A DNA stretch of 64,000 nucleotides, taken from the NCBI GenBank assembly GCA_047495785.1, contig JBLDXI010000002.1, positions 1,116,001 to 1,180,000 on the forward strand, given 5' to 3'. Positions within the stretch are counted from its first letter, which is position 1; every line of letters starts with the position of its first letter. Of the stretch, positions 1 through 12,305 are shown one piece after another. A model generated the notes under the pieces. That model searched no databases and had not been told where the DNA came from. It saw only the letters and a list, made by a program, of their open reading frames with translations. The DNA is from Lepidodermella squamata (Eukaryota > Gastrotricha). A program made the translations under genes and the position numbers.

Positions 1-1442
1 ACCAAGTATTCTCTTCACGAAATCTGGCTACGGGTATGGGCACTTTTTTTAAGCTTCAATATTTTATTAATTTTCTATAAAGGTGTAGCTCTGATGTTGG
101 ACTGAACGGCACAGCTCAAACCATAATTCTGAACACAGGGTGCTTAACAGTAAATTTGCGAATATTGTTTTGAAAAATTAACTTTGGCGGCTATTTTAAA
201 GTCTGGAATCGCCGCTCACGAAGTCGGGCATGCTTTAGGACTGGTAAATCTAGTTATTTTTTTCAGATTTTTTTAATTCATGATCCATCCTCAAGATTCA
301 TGAGCATCAACGCAGCGATCGCGATCAATTTATCAAAATAAATTGGGCCAATGTTCCGAGGTAAGGGAACGGCAGACCGTTATAACAGCAAATACCCAAA
401 ACAGCAAACGCGACAAAACAGAAACTTTATCAATTTGTGACATAACAGCAGAAACACGATGCATCTTTTACATAGCAAAATTTTGCTGTTTTGTCGCGAA
501 ATGAAAATATTGCTGTTTTGTCGCATTCGCTGTTCTGCGCAGTTGCTGTTTTGTCGCCTTTTTTCTTATATTTTCAATGCCTTTAATCATTTAAGCCAAC
601 TGTACTCCGAATTCCAAGCAATGCCAAGTGGTTATGATATAAATTACGGATCAACCTACGACTACGACTCAATCATGCATTACGACGCTTACATGTACGC
701 TATTGACAGATCAAAGCCGACGATGGAACGAAAAGATGGTGGCGATCAAACGGTTTTAGGCCAAAGGTCCAAGCTCTCGTTTCACGACATTCGCCGAATC
801 AACGTTCACTACGACTGTTCTTGTAAGCGAATTCGCCCTCATCTTTCAAAGCCATTAAAAATTAATTTTCTAGTCATTTCATGCGGAACCGAAATGAGAT
901 CAGTGATGTGTATGAATGGCGGCTACGTCAATCCGAAAAATTGTTCGAGTTGCCACTGCCCGCCGGGTTTCACCGGACCTCGATGCCAACCAACTCCGCC
1001 AGTGATAACTCTTATTCAACAGGTGGGTGAATCCACTGTTTTGCCCGAAGATTGATCTGTTAACTTGGCCTCAAGTGTTCCAATCCTTCTCAATTCAAGT
1101 GCCGCAATGGAAAGTGTATTTCGAAAACAAAGCGATGCGACGAATTCAATGATTGCGGTATAGCTTTTGACTAAATTTAAGAAAAACATGTGGCAATTTA
1201 ATTTGTTTAGGTGACTGGAGTGACGAGATAGCCTGCGCATCACCTCTTGAAACATTTTTGATAGGAAGAGGCCGCGGATGCTTCTCCGACCAGTTTCAGT
1301 GCCGCAATCGCGTTTGCATCAACGGAGATTATCAATGCGATGGAGTTATCGATTGCAGTAGGTTTCATTCCTAATTTCTATAACATCTTCACTCCGATTG
1401 TTTCCAGGCGATGCAAGTGACGAAGCTAACTGTGATGCTTGA
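1..1442 (+). CDS. Astacin (M12A) metalloprotease with EGF-like and two LDLa modules, 5' part outside window
   Basis: Secreted zinc endopeptidase of the astacin family, read from nine exons: 1-33, 83-149, 202-243, 296-360, 596-822, 874-1022, 1076-1157, 1211-1357, 1408-1442. The zinc-binding motif [13 protein letters not shown] is joined across the intron at 244-295, and the Met-turn SIMHY lies near 673. After the protease comes a Cys-rich EGF-like module (CHCPPGF, CQ; exon 6) and two LDL-receptor class A modules (CRNGKC...CDEFNDC and CRNRVC...CDGVIDC). The stop is TGA at 1440-1442 and a polyadenylation-like AATAAAA follows near 1510. Signal peptide, propeptide and the start of the protease lie before base 1. 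The catalytic residues are intact, so it is probably active. The long intron 361-595 is unusual for this gene and holds repeats (see separate entry). Its role (matrix remodelling, digestion, development) cannot be told from sequence. Confidence 0.88.
405..557. repeat. Short repeat cluster with inverted copy inside an astacin intron
   Basis: The 15-mer TTGCTGTTTTGTCGC occurs three times, at 483-497, 510-524 and 543-557. An inverted partial copy, GCGACAAAACAG, sits at 410-421, so the transcript could fold back. The intron is otherwise short-intron-like. This may be a small non-autonomous element or a local expansion. Confidence 0.6.
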
Positions 1443-1544
1443 ACATTATATATTATCCTGGAACTTTTTCGGCTTGATGTGATATACAAAAAATTGGCAC
1501 TGCCCGCTAATAAAACCGCAGCTTTGTTTGTTTTTATATAAATG

Positions 1545-3011
1545 TTAGAGAGTTTCGTATGGCCTGGCGTAGTTGTAGTTCCCGGCCGGTCCGTAGCTGC
1601 ACACTAGCACGAAATCAAAATTTACGTTACCACACTGCGCTACAGCACATCTGTAAAGCGTGAAAAATACATTATTTAATACTTTCCATGAAGTGATAAT
1701 TGAAACTCATATATACCCAACATGCGTCGTGTTCTCCCAGACAATTTGGGTGTAGTGGCCAACCATGGAACCAGCTGGTTTGGGACCGATACCATACTCC
1801 CAGTAGTTCCACTCCCAACCCCATGAATTAATGCAATTTGACAAGGAAAGTTGTAGATTCGCATCCCCGCCACTCCAACACAGATTTTCCCCAATTGCCG
1901 GCCATCCTTTATCTTGCATTGTCAGCCAATCTTGCGGCGAATGATTCCCCGATACACTATTTTTGTTCAAACTTCGGCATTGAACGGCCCACCTCTCAGC
2001 CATGGCTGCTAACTGATCGTCCCACTTCAAGTCGGACAACGGTTTCTTCGATCGGGGATTGACATTCTGTCGCCAGCAGTTGTGCAGCTTCAAGACGGCG
2101 TTAACAGAAACAGGAATGATCCTTAGAAGATTCGCAGAGTTATCGAGACACATCAGAGGACTTTCTCCACGGAAGTTACGGCAGTATTGCTTATTTACAC
2201 TTCTGCTCATCGGACCAGATTGTTCGTCGATTTGAGCAGGACATACCGTCAATGTCAAATCGTTGGTTGGGCAATCAACAGGTAGTGGCCAGTTTGCGTT
2301 CACCCCGTCCATGCATTTCACTGATGTGTGGACTTTCCCAGATCGCCCGCCGTTCGCTGTCGAACAACAGTAGTCAGCGAAATTTGTCTTTTTCCCAGAA
2401 GAGTCTTGCTCCCACCGAATACGGCAAATGGAGCCTCCCATGATTGTAGGAGGTTGGCCGCATTCCTTAAAAACTGGTTTTGAAGTAGTGGTGGGTTTCG
2501 CAGATTCGCGGTAAGTTGCTGTAGTAGAAATTATTGGAGGTGTATTGACCGTTGAGCTGGCTTTAGACGATTGGGTGGAAGTCGTAGTGGTTTGAGATTC
2601 AGCCGTGGATGTTTCGAAATAACTTTCCGTGGTGGTTGCAACAGTACTTGCCTTGGAAGTAACAACGGTAATTCTCGTAGGAAGAGGCGAGTGAGTGGTT
2701 TCGGTTATCGCTGTCAACAATGTTGTAGTCGGCGTTGCAGCACTCACCAAAGAGTCTGATTCGCCGATTGTTAGTGGTGACACAGAAGATGTCACTGAGC
2801 CTTCGAAAATCTTCGTTTGACCAAGCCGCTGTTTAACACGATTAGCTACATGTATGTGCTGCAAAGCTTCTCTTGCCAAGTTGATATGAATGTTGTGAAT
2901 CATTCGCGCTGAGTCAATAGTTTCATAATCGGAGTTAGGAGTGGTTTGACATGCGTCACTCCTACACGCGGCACAGATCAAAGTTATTAATATCGAAAGC
3001 AAAAATCTCAT
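1545..3011 (-). CDS. Secreted mucin-like CAP (SCP/TAPS) domain protein
   Basis: Two exons, 3011-1717 and 1650-1545. The protein starts with a signal peptide (MRFLLSILITLICAACRSDA). A Ser/Thr-rich mucin-like stretch spans roughly residues 70-180. Next is a six-cysteine module around residues 184-248 (CGQPP...DYCC...VKCMDG...VDCP) that I do not recognise, then a C-terminal CAP domain from about residue 305. The CAP signatures are GHYTQIVW and, across the intron, HVGCAVAQCG followed by FDFVLVCSYGPAGNY. Without the second exon the CAP fold would be cut just before its last strand, which supports the splice. CAP proteins are secreted and often bind lipids or act as venom-allergen-like factors; the role here is unknown. 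The gene converges with the astacin gene, with only about 100 nt between stop codons. Confidence 0.85.
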
Positions 3012-3437
3012 AGTTGGCCCGGGTTAATTAAATTCAAATAGGTTTTCTATCTGGACCTTTGGATCGGGTTCGTAAAGCGTGACCAGTGGTTAAAACTCAA
3101 AGGTCAAAACGTGAATTCCAAGTTGTTCTGCGGTCATCGTTGGTTTATTATTTGAAATATCGCAAGCTCGCTTGATACAATAACTGCAACGAGCAGGTAA
3201 ATAATAATATAATCTCAAGCGTATCGGGTGGTCGTGAATAATAATTATCGACGTTGTTGATAAAATTACACACAATAACGAATATAATAAAAAGTAGCGT
3301 GGTAAAATAGTGTTTAAAAAGTAATCCGATAGACTTGTTCGAAAATCAGCTAGATTTGCTCAGTGAATTGCTCGAGGACTTCTTCGTTGTTCAACCATTT
3401 AAGCCTCCGCAGCACGACGCTGAAATTTAAAGATAAA
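3012..3437. other. Intergenic, no gene seen
   Basis: AT-rich spacer between the CAP gene start and the end of the next minus-strand gene. It holds the CAP promoter region and the 3' region of the large repeat-protein gene. I see no RNA gene and no convincing ORF. Confidence 0.6.
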
Positions 3438-6400
3438 TTAACAATTCACTCTTTCAAAAATCCGGCTATACCTGTCGCTAACAGCACCGCTGATGTCGTC
3501 ATCAAATTGCTCACTTCGCGGGATTTTTCGATTGTGCTTCTTCACCTTGGCCATCGGCTTTGTATACCTTACGTAAGGATCATCATCTCCCTCCGATTGA
3601 ACCTCGTCGTCAGATTCTGAGAAGCTATCCGAATCTGACAAGTTCCTGAACGACATGTCCCACGATGCGAGTGAAGTCGTCATAGAAACAGAATCTTCCT
3701 CGCGATCAGATGGTTTTCTCGTCGTCGATGTAATTGTAGGTAAGTCCGGCTGATGAGGAGGCAGAAGAGGGACTGGCTCGACGGAATACGTCTCGACAGA
3801 GGTCTTGGCTAGATTTTTCGCCGTCTTGGGCTGAACTTGCGGATTCGGTCGAAGGTAGGTAACGTCCTGGTCGTCCTCTTCATCAGAAGTTGAAGAGAAG
3901 GACTGAGTTTGTGGTCGTTCGAATGATTCTACTGGCGGGGGTAGAGGGGCGTGAATTATTGCCGGCTTCCCAACGATTTGCACAACCTCAGCCTGATAAT
4001 AGGTGACTGGTTCGTTAGGAACCACCGCTTCGGCCGTAACCGGTTGCGGAGGAATCGCGCTTTGAGATAATGAGGTTGGCTCTGCTCTTGTGTTGTGGGT
4101 GTTTTCTTCTGCAGTTATCCTATCCTCAGCTTTTTGTTTCGGGTCAACTGATGACACGGTTTTAATGGGTCTGATGACACCCAACGTAGGTCGTGCGGGT
4201 GCAGTTGATGGCTTTATGTTACTTTCTAGTGGAACTTCCTTCCCTGGATGGATGATTGCAGGTGTTGAAGTTAAATTGATTGCTTCAGCTTGATAAGTGG
4301 GAACTGGGGTGTCCGCTTCAACTACCACCACAGACTTTTTGTAGGCCGGATTCGGAATCGTCGTTGTAGCCCTTTCTTCCGCAGGTTTAACCGGGGAATC
4401 AGCTTGTGCTTGATTTGAGCCAATCTCTGGTGTGATCTCTGGTTCAGTTGAAGATTTCACGCCGTCGCGGTTTACCGCCGGAGTGATATGAACGTTCAGA
4501 GTTTCGGCCCGATAAGTGGATGCAGCGGGCGCAACAACATCCACCGAAGCGGTAGCAGGCTGAGGAAGCTTAGGAGCATCCTTGGGCTTAACCTTCACAA
4601 CGTAACGCGGTCGAGGTGTTTGCGTCTTCCCAGATACTTCAGCCGAGACGTTTTCGTAGGTTGATGACCAGTCATCAGCAGGGGTCTCTGCAGGTTTGGT
4701 TTCGAAGACCTCATCGCCGGAATCTCCTTGCGTCTTAGGACGCTCGTGTGCCATAGCAGCTGCTACTACGTCAGGTGGTGCCTCCACGCCCGCGTGGACC
4801 ACTGCCTCGGTGACTGAGGGGACGTAGCTTTCAGCGATGACAGAAGATGGCAGCTGTTTCGGCTCAATGAAAGCAGTCGGTGTCGAAGGTTGAGCAAACC
4901 AAGACCATCTTTCGGCTTTTGGTGATAAAACTCCCTTGGAGGAGATCGATGGCTAAAAAAGGAGAGTTGAAATTGAAATGATCAATCAGTTTCAAGATTT
5001 GCCAAAATTATCTTACCCGAAAGTTGGCTGGAGACACGGGTAGGGATGACGCTAGAAACTTTGACTTCGAAGGATCGTCCTTTGGCGCTGGGGGCGGTAA
5101 AGTTTTAAAGTTGAATCTATCTTCCGATGGGTTTTCAACGTTGTTTTCAGCAGATTTTTCAATCTCTGCTATTCCTTCATCGTGAATTATCGCTTCAACG
5201 CAAGAGGGTGAATAACTGGATGCGATATAGGTCTCAAAAGGTAGCAAGCTCTCTTCCAGCTTCCCGTCAACCTGATCATCCAGTTCAAGAGGCTGATTTT
5301 CCACTTGGACAGTTTGAATGATACCGCTGCCTGCTGGCTGTTCAATGTTTACGTTGTTTACAGCAGCTGTCTCGACAATTTCTTCAGCCTCAGCTTCGTC
5401 GCTGGACTCTTCAATTCCATCTGGGTGTATCACTGCTTCGACGAAAGACGGCGAAAAGCTTGATGCAATGTAGGTGACTTCGTTTTCGACAATTTTATCA
5501 TGTTCCTCTTCATCGGGCTTTTCTTCGAAAACAGAGCTGGATCTCGAGCTAATTGATCGATCGGCCGTCATCGGTTCCGCGACTTGTTCCTTATGAAAAG
5601 CCATCCCTTGGGTCGGAGCCGCGACCACTTGAACAGGACTTTCCTGTAAGGTTTCATCTGGAGGCCGATGTTGCAGTATAGTGGCATCTTCGCCGTTGAC
5701 ACTAAGCTCTCTGTGATGAGTAATCGCCGGCGTAGTTACTACTTCTGACTCGGGCTCGAGTTCAGCAATAGCTGACTCCAACTTCTCTGCTCGAGTCATC
5801 TGAGGGGTCGAAACGTTGGTATTAGCATAGATATCTTCGTCGAATTCCTGCACTGGTTCAATTCTCCCGGCCGGTGAAGTGGCGGCAGGTGAAGCTGGAG
5901 CATCGACCGATCGTTCTCGAATGGTATCATAAAGAGGAAACCTTAAAAACAAATTTGTTGCTTAATAGAAGGACAAAAGTACCAATACTCACTCGGGCAC
6001 TTCAACATCAGGATCGTCGTAGGTCAATTTTTTGCTCTTCCTAGGGCCTTTAGAAATCGTCGATTCGCGTTGCTTGTTCTTCGCTGAAGTAGATCTTGGC
6101 ACAAGGCATGAGAATATGCCGAGAAAACCACGATTTCGTTTCTTATCTTTTTTCTTCTTTGGTACATCTTTTGCGGCTGGCACTGTTTTAACGACTTGCG
6201 GCTGGCTTTGAGGCCTAAAACGTTTGGTGTAAAAAAGCCCCAAGTTATAAAAGTTTTACTCACGTTCTTATATCGGTCGTTGCAGTCGTTGTGATAGCCA
6301 CAATTTCCGGAGGCTCGGAGACTTGCCTTGCCGGTGTAGCCGCTGGCAGGGACAAAACAACCTCTTGCGTAGACAGAGAATCCGGCGCTGCTTCTAACCC

Positions 6401-9400
6401 GCGATTTGCGGCCTGTTGACGTAGTTCAGCTTCAACCAATGAGTCTACGAGCATACCATGCCGTCTAATTGACCGCCGGCTGGAGGCCCTAGAGGATCTT
6501 CGAGATGAGGCTTTACGCACAAATCCAGACGAATGAATTGGTGAATCTATCAAATTAAAAACGATTAGACATTTTGGAGCAGTTTGCTACTCAGAAATTA
6601 CCAGGTTGATCACTCTGGCTGTGTCTTGAAGAGGGCGTTGGCGAATTTCTGCCTGTATTCTCCTCAGCTTGTTCGGTCGGTGGTGTTTTAGGCCTTTGGT
6701 TCTCAGAATCCTGCTCCCTCTCACCAGGTAAGAAATAGCCGGATGGTCGATGCTTGATTAGAGGTAACTGGAACTTCAGAGTGTCGTATGGCGATACGAT
6801 AACACTGCTAGCTGTCGAGTTAATTGAAGTTCGCTGGCCCAGAGGAATTCTAACCGATTGAGTGATATCTGTCCCGTCCTTTCCGCGCGAATCTGTTGGC
6901 GAATCTTCTCGCAACTGAACTGTTGTAGGAGATACAACAGTTTCCTCCTCGTCGTCTGAAGAGGTAGATGAGAAAGATTGGTTCTCAAGGTTCTCGTCAC
7001 TTCCACCTAAAAGAAAGCTTTGCAAATTTCAGGGATAAAAACATTTCCAAAGCATACCTTCTTCGGATTGAAATTCAAACGTTTCATGGATAATGGCTGG
7101 GATTGGTTCCAAAACAAGAACGGAAGCCACATACACTGATTCGGGATCCTCTACCTCTGGCAGAACTGATTCTTCGAATTGATCAACTTTCTCAGTTTCT
7201 GCGGGTTTGTTTTCTTCGGCAACTACAATTTCACCTGGCGGTTCCTCATCTTCAGCTTCATCAGAGCTTGAAGAAGAGCTGAATGAATCTTCGCTAGAAG
7301 AGCTGTCTGGATCAGCAGTGACTTCAAGAATTGATTCGACAGGCTCATCAAGCTTTCGGGTTTCTTCCAGGGCAAAAAGTTCGTGAACAATAGCTGGGGT
7401 ACCTTCATTCAAATTCATCACATCGGCGATGTAGGAATTCACGACTAGAGGTTCCTCGACGACTTGAGAATCAGTTACTGAATCTCGTGATTGAGGTGTC
7501 TCACTGCCTGATTCTTCGTCCGCTTGATCTGGAGGCATTAGCTCAACCCTTCGCGCCGTCTCTTGGTTAACTGATGGCTCAACGATATTTATTAGCGCCT
7601 GTGAGTATTCAGGCTTTTCGGCTGTCTCTATTTGAGGAGGAGCGCAGCTTATTCCAAGCATGTCGAGCTCAACTTCAAAATTAGCTAGAATAAAGGCTCT
7701 GGAATTGATTCGAATTGGCGAATGCGGAGGAGAATATGAGCCGATTGACGGTGGTGGCGAGCAGTTGAAAATTGTCCTCACAGGCTTAGTTTTAGTCACA
7801 ACAGGGGCAACAGTTTCCACTGGTGATTCAACAGTTTGCTGTATCGTTGGAGCAACAAAGGAATCCAGCAAGGTTTTCGTTTTGATCGCTGAATGAGCGG
7901 AAGCGATTACGCCAGAAACAAAATCGGCAGCATTTGATTTTTCATGGGACAGGTCTTCTTCGACTTGAGTTGGTTGCTCAATATCCCCTTCTGAAACCAC
8001 TGATGATGCTGATGAGCTCGAAGAGACTACTCCCGGACAAATTGCTATAACTGGCGAGGTTGGAGTTGCTTCTTCTTCACTCTCCAGAACGAACTGAGAG
8101 TGAATTATCGCGGGAATAGAATCGTGGTGGACATTTGCACTTTCAGCAAAGTAAGGTGTGATAGCTTCTTCTTGAGGAACGTCTTCAACAGATAGCTCAA
8201 CCCATTCCTCAGGATTGAACTCGCTTTTGGGAGCTTCAACAGACACTGGAACAGCCTGTTCTGTGGAGGATCGAGGCGAATCTTTCGTGTGGACGATTGT
8301 TGCATGGATGACAATGGAGGCATCCAAGTTCTCATCTTTGTTTCCAAAATCGATCAAAGAGGTTGGTTTCTCGGGCCGTTGCTCGGCTTGATCTGGGATC
8401 TGTGGAGCTTCTTCACCGAGTTCGTGAGCAGGAGCTTCGACAGACACTGAGACAGCCTGCTCTGTGGAGGATCGAGGTGTATCTTTCGTGTGGACGATGG
8501 TTGCGTGGAGGACCACGGAAGCATTTAGGTTCTCATCTCCGTTCCCGAAATCAATCAAAGAGGTTGGTTTCTCCGGCTGCGGCTCAGCTTGATCTGGAAT
8601 CGGTGTTGTTTCTTCACCGAGTTCGTGAGCAGCAACCACAGTAGCGTGTAAAACAATGCTTTTCAGGTTGTCATCTTCTGGTTCGATAGGTGGCAAAGTT
8701 GCTGGAATAGCTACCTCTTGTGAAGTCTCTATTTCGAATGGATTGGCTTCATGCTGTGATTTTTCCACTGTTGGCTCAGGAATAGTTGCCACAACGGCGT
8801 CTTCTGAGGGAATCTGGAGCTCCTCCAGAATGAAGCCAGGGTGAATTACAGCTTCAGTCACATCGATTGCACCCAGTTCTTCGGCCTTGTATGATTGAAG
8901 CCCATTCGAATTAGCGAGTTCTTGAACTGTCGGCGGCTGTGCGATGGATGGGAGTGATGAATCATCTTCCTGGTTGGAAACAACTGGCTCGACTTCGATG
9001 GGTGGCAACGTTGCTGGAATAGCTTCCTCTTGTGTAGTCTCTGTTTCGAATGGATTGGCTTCATGCTCTGATTTTTCTACTGCTGGCTCAGGAATAGTTG
9101 CCACAACGGCGTCTTCTGAAGGAATCTGGAGCTCCTTCAGAACGAAACCCGGGTGAATTACAGCTTCAATCGCATCGACTGCATTCAATGCCTCGGCGTT
9201 ATATGATTGAAGCTCATTCGAATTGGCGAGTTCTTGAATAGTCGGTGGCGTTGGTTGGGATGGGAGTGCTGAATCATCTTCGAGATTTGAAACCTCTGAT
9301 TCATCGGCTTGGCTTACTGGCATAGTCACCTCCAAATCTGATGGTTCTTCTGCAAACGGATTCACTTCTTCAATCACTTCGGGCTCTGAGGCGGATATTG

Positions 9401-10790
9401 GTGCTGCCTCTTCCAACTGAATAAGCTGATCCTCTGGAGTGAAACCTGGATGGATAACCGCGTCAGTTGCGATGATTTCCGCGAGCTGATCGGCTGTGTA
9501 AATCGGAATATCTGCTGATAGCCCATCTTCGTGAATAATTGCTGGTTCCGTAATCAAAACCACCGTTTCAGCGTTGTAAGACTCCACTGGATCTTCGATT
9601 ACCGCTCCGTCTTTTTGCTCTTCACTAGTTTGAAGGGTGACTTCGCTCTCGAGGGTAGGTTCTATTGGTTCGGGCGACAGGATGGAAGTCGAGGTTGATT
9701 CCGTTTGAGTTGTCATGCAAGTTGAGCAAGTGCCACTTGATCCAGAGAAGGACTCGGTTGAACCTTCTGATGTCGGTGATTCAACTCGCTCCTCCACATC
9801 TTGTTGAACCGCCTCAGGCTCCTCTGGTTCAACAATATCAGCAAAAGGATTGGCCGTTTCTTCCGGTTCTTTGCCTAAATCATCTGGAGTTCCGGATGGA
9901 ACGAAATCGTCATCAACTCTGACAGTCTCTGCGAAGCTTTGAGCGGAAGGTTCTGGTGCATCGTCGTGTGAAGGTGAGTCCTCTTCAGAGTCTGATACTG
10001 ACCCGGACGAATGAGATCCGGAGCAAGTGGAACAGCTTCCTGAATAAGAGCCGCTGGACGAAGCGGAATCTGGCTCATCGACAACGTCATTCTCCTGAGT
10101 TGCCACTACAGCATCCGCTTCAACAAACGGATTTTCGACATCGGCAATGAGTTCATCGGTAATATCGGTCTGAGGATCTGCCATTTGGTATTCAGTTATA
10201 TCATCGGATTGAGGAGGGATTTCGTTCTCGCCCTCCAAAAAGGGACTCTCAGTTTGGACAATGGTTTCCTCCTGTGGGGCGACATCGGCAAACGGATTGG
10301 CACCCTCGTCGACTGGCGGTTCAGTTCTGATTGGGAGTGTTTCAGCTGTCCCATTCGGCACATCTGAAACTGATGATTCAGAGTCAGATTCCGAGTCAGA
10401 ATGAGACCCAGAACAAGTTGAGCAAGAACCGTCGGAATAGGAATCAGATTCGCCTAATTGGCTGCCTGCTTGAGGTTGTTCCACTTCGTTAGCTCTAAGT
10501 GTATCCTCCAGATCTTCGTCTGGCTGTTGACCTTCTTGCCGATCGCCATCCATCGAAGCGCTCCGTAAACTAACGGAGTCTTCGAACGGATTCTCGCCAG
10601 GTTGCGATACTGAGGATGATGAGTAAGAACTGGATGAATCTGAAGAGGAAGACGGCGAAATCGACGGGTCTTGAATTAAAGAATCGCGGTTCTCCGTGTC
10701 GACAGTTAGTGGCTCGTAAATTCTGTCTTGCTGGCCATTATTCTCGTTAGTGATAATATCGACATCCTTCAAAACTGTTGTTGTGCTCAT
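3438..10790 (-). CDS. Large acidic, disordered multi-NPF repeat protein (about 2,360 aa), unrecognised
   Basis: Six exons: 10790-7058, 7006-6602, 6546-6264, 6214-5993, 5941-5017, 4952-3438; lengths sum to 7,083 nt, a whole number of codons. No enzymatic domain, signal peptide or membrane segment is visible. It is rich in Glu, Ser, Pro and Val and probably disordered. Three short motifs recur. (1) NPF followed by acidic residues (GENPFED, GANPFAD, VENPFVE, TANPFAD, EVNPFAE, EANPFET, EANPFEI), seven times in exon 1; NPF is the classical EH-domain ligand. (2) A ~20-residue motif of the form [ST]-Y-x-A-[ED]-x(5-9)-[PE]-A-[IV]-[IV]-H, at least ten copies through exons 1, 5 and 6. (3) CSTCSGSH-type Ser/Cys patches. 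Exon 4 encodes a basic Lys/Arg-rich stretch with FLGIFSCLV that could touch membrane. A scaffold role is only an inference. An alternative 3' end by splicing at GTATAGCC near 3470 cannot be excluded. Confidence 0.75.
8230..9260. repeat. Intragenic tandem duplications in the repeat-protein gene
   Basis: Two pairs of long, highly similar segments lie in exon 1. About 8230-8420 resembles about 8430-8610 (both encode HATIVHTKD...SSTEQAV...VEAP). About 8660-8935 resembles about 8990-9245 (both encode ANPFE...PSEDAVVATIPEP). Third-codon differences are few, so the duplications look recent. Confidence 0.75.
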
Positions 10791-12305
10791 TCGTGAGTAA
10801 TAAATAAAAGCTATATCAATTGAAAGGCGAGATAAGTTTGTTGTTTTGATTCTATGAAAGGCAAAAACTTTTAAGCTGGCGATTTTTAGTGAAAATGGTT
10901 TTTTGCTCGCGTTTCTAGCAAACAGCAGCTGAGGGGCGAGCTATTTTTACGATACGCCTCCAGTCGTAGGCTAGGCAAGTTCTCGCGCAATGATTAGCTC
11001 AACCTGTTTTTATTATCAGAGACACCACCTCAGCAGAACGGCACTCGGATGATGCGCACGCTTACAACCGGTGGAATTCGAGATAACAACGCTTTGCGAT
11101 AGCGTCGTGATTCTCTGTCGCGCCACCTAATTTGAATAATATTATATTATTACAGTTTTCACTGTGACGTCGAGATAAAAGTTGCTTAGATTGCACTACG
11201 TTTTGGTCCGATTTCGGTCACCTTATCAAAAACAGTCCTACAACATTAAAGCGGCAAAACTTGGCAGGTACGCAATTTTTTCCCAACACGATAAGAGCAG
11301 ACCGCGAAAAAATAGGTTCGTGAATTTTCAAGCTAATCATCTCACGCTAGCTGTTCTGCAGCACAATCACGGCTCCGCGCTGAGAAATTCCAACCACCTT
11401 AAAAGGAATTCAGCTGAAGTGCAATGTTAGCCCCAGCTGTTGTAGGAATTTTTATTAGTTCGAAGATTTATCAAGAATTGGGAACTAAATAAATAATAAT
11501 TAATAATTAATGATAAATTAATTAATTGAAAAATATTTTAAATCTCCGCAAATTTCCGTATTGATTACCTGGTATTTAATCGACTATATTCGATTCTTCC
11601 GCATTTTTAACCTAAAAAAAATCAATTGAATATTCAAAAATCGAATTTCCTCAATTTCCGATCAAATTTTATTCAAAAAGCAATATAACAATAATCAAGG
11701 CGCAAATGCTGAGAATTCGTGTCCTCGCGATTCGAGATGTACATATTCCGTTGAAAAATTCAAACTGAGTTAAAAGATGAATCATCACCTCTCGTATGGC
11801 TGGAATTCGAACAAATCACGTGCTTGCTGCGAAAAATAGAGCCAATATTTTCGGTGCCGAGAGAGAGAGAGAAAAAAAATTAAGGAGGAACTCGCTGACA
11901 CAGCATAGTAAAATAACAATCACAAGATGAGCATTAGAGAGAAAAAGCGGCTGCAGAGGACGGAGAAAGCGGGAAAATGTGATCCACAGAATGATAAAAA
12001 ACACAAGTGCGAGAAGTGCTGACGAGGCGAAAAATCGAGGTAGATGAAGAAGAGGTTCAACAAGCGAGAGGATAAATTTGGCGAAAAATGCCATCGAATT
12101 AATAATGCTGAGGTATTTTTCTCAATCAAAAAATCAATAATAATAATAATGTTATATAATGATAACAATAAAAAATGCGTATGATTCTTTGGAATGGCAG
12201 TTTCTTCATTTGGAATGATATCGAAAAATTCAAAATTGTTATACTATGTTGGCTGTTTTAAGGAGGTTAATAGCACGACTTTGCGCGATTTCTTGATAGA
12301 GTTTT
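10791..12305. other. Intergenic region between the repeat-protein gene and CEP135
   Basis: AT-rich. It contains the presumed promoter of the repeat-protein gene (10791-11180), two copies of the dispersed CCNCCTTAA word (11394, 11880) and a short GAGA run near 11860. Small ORFs here (longest about 90 codons) have no recognisable features. Nothing else is supported. Confidence 0.55.
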
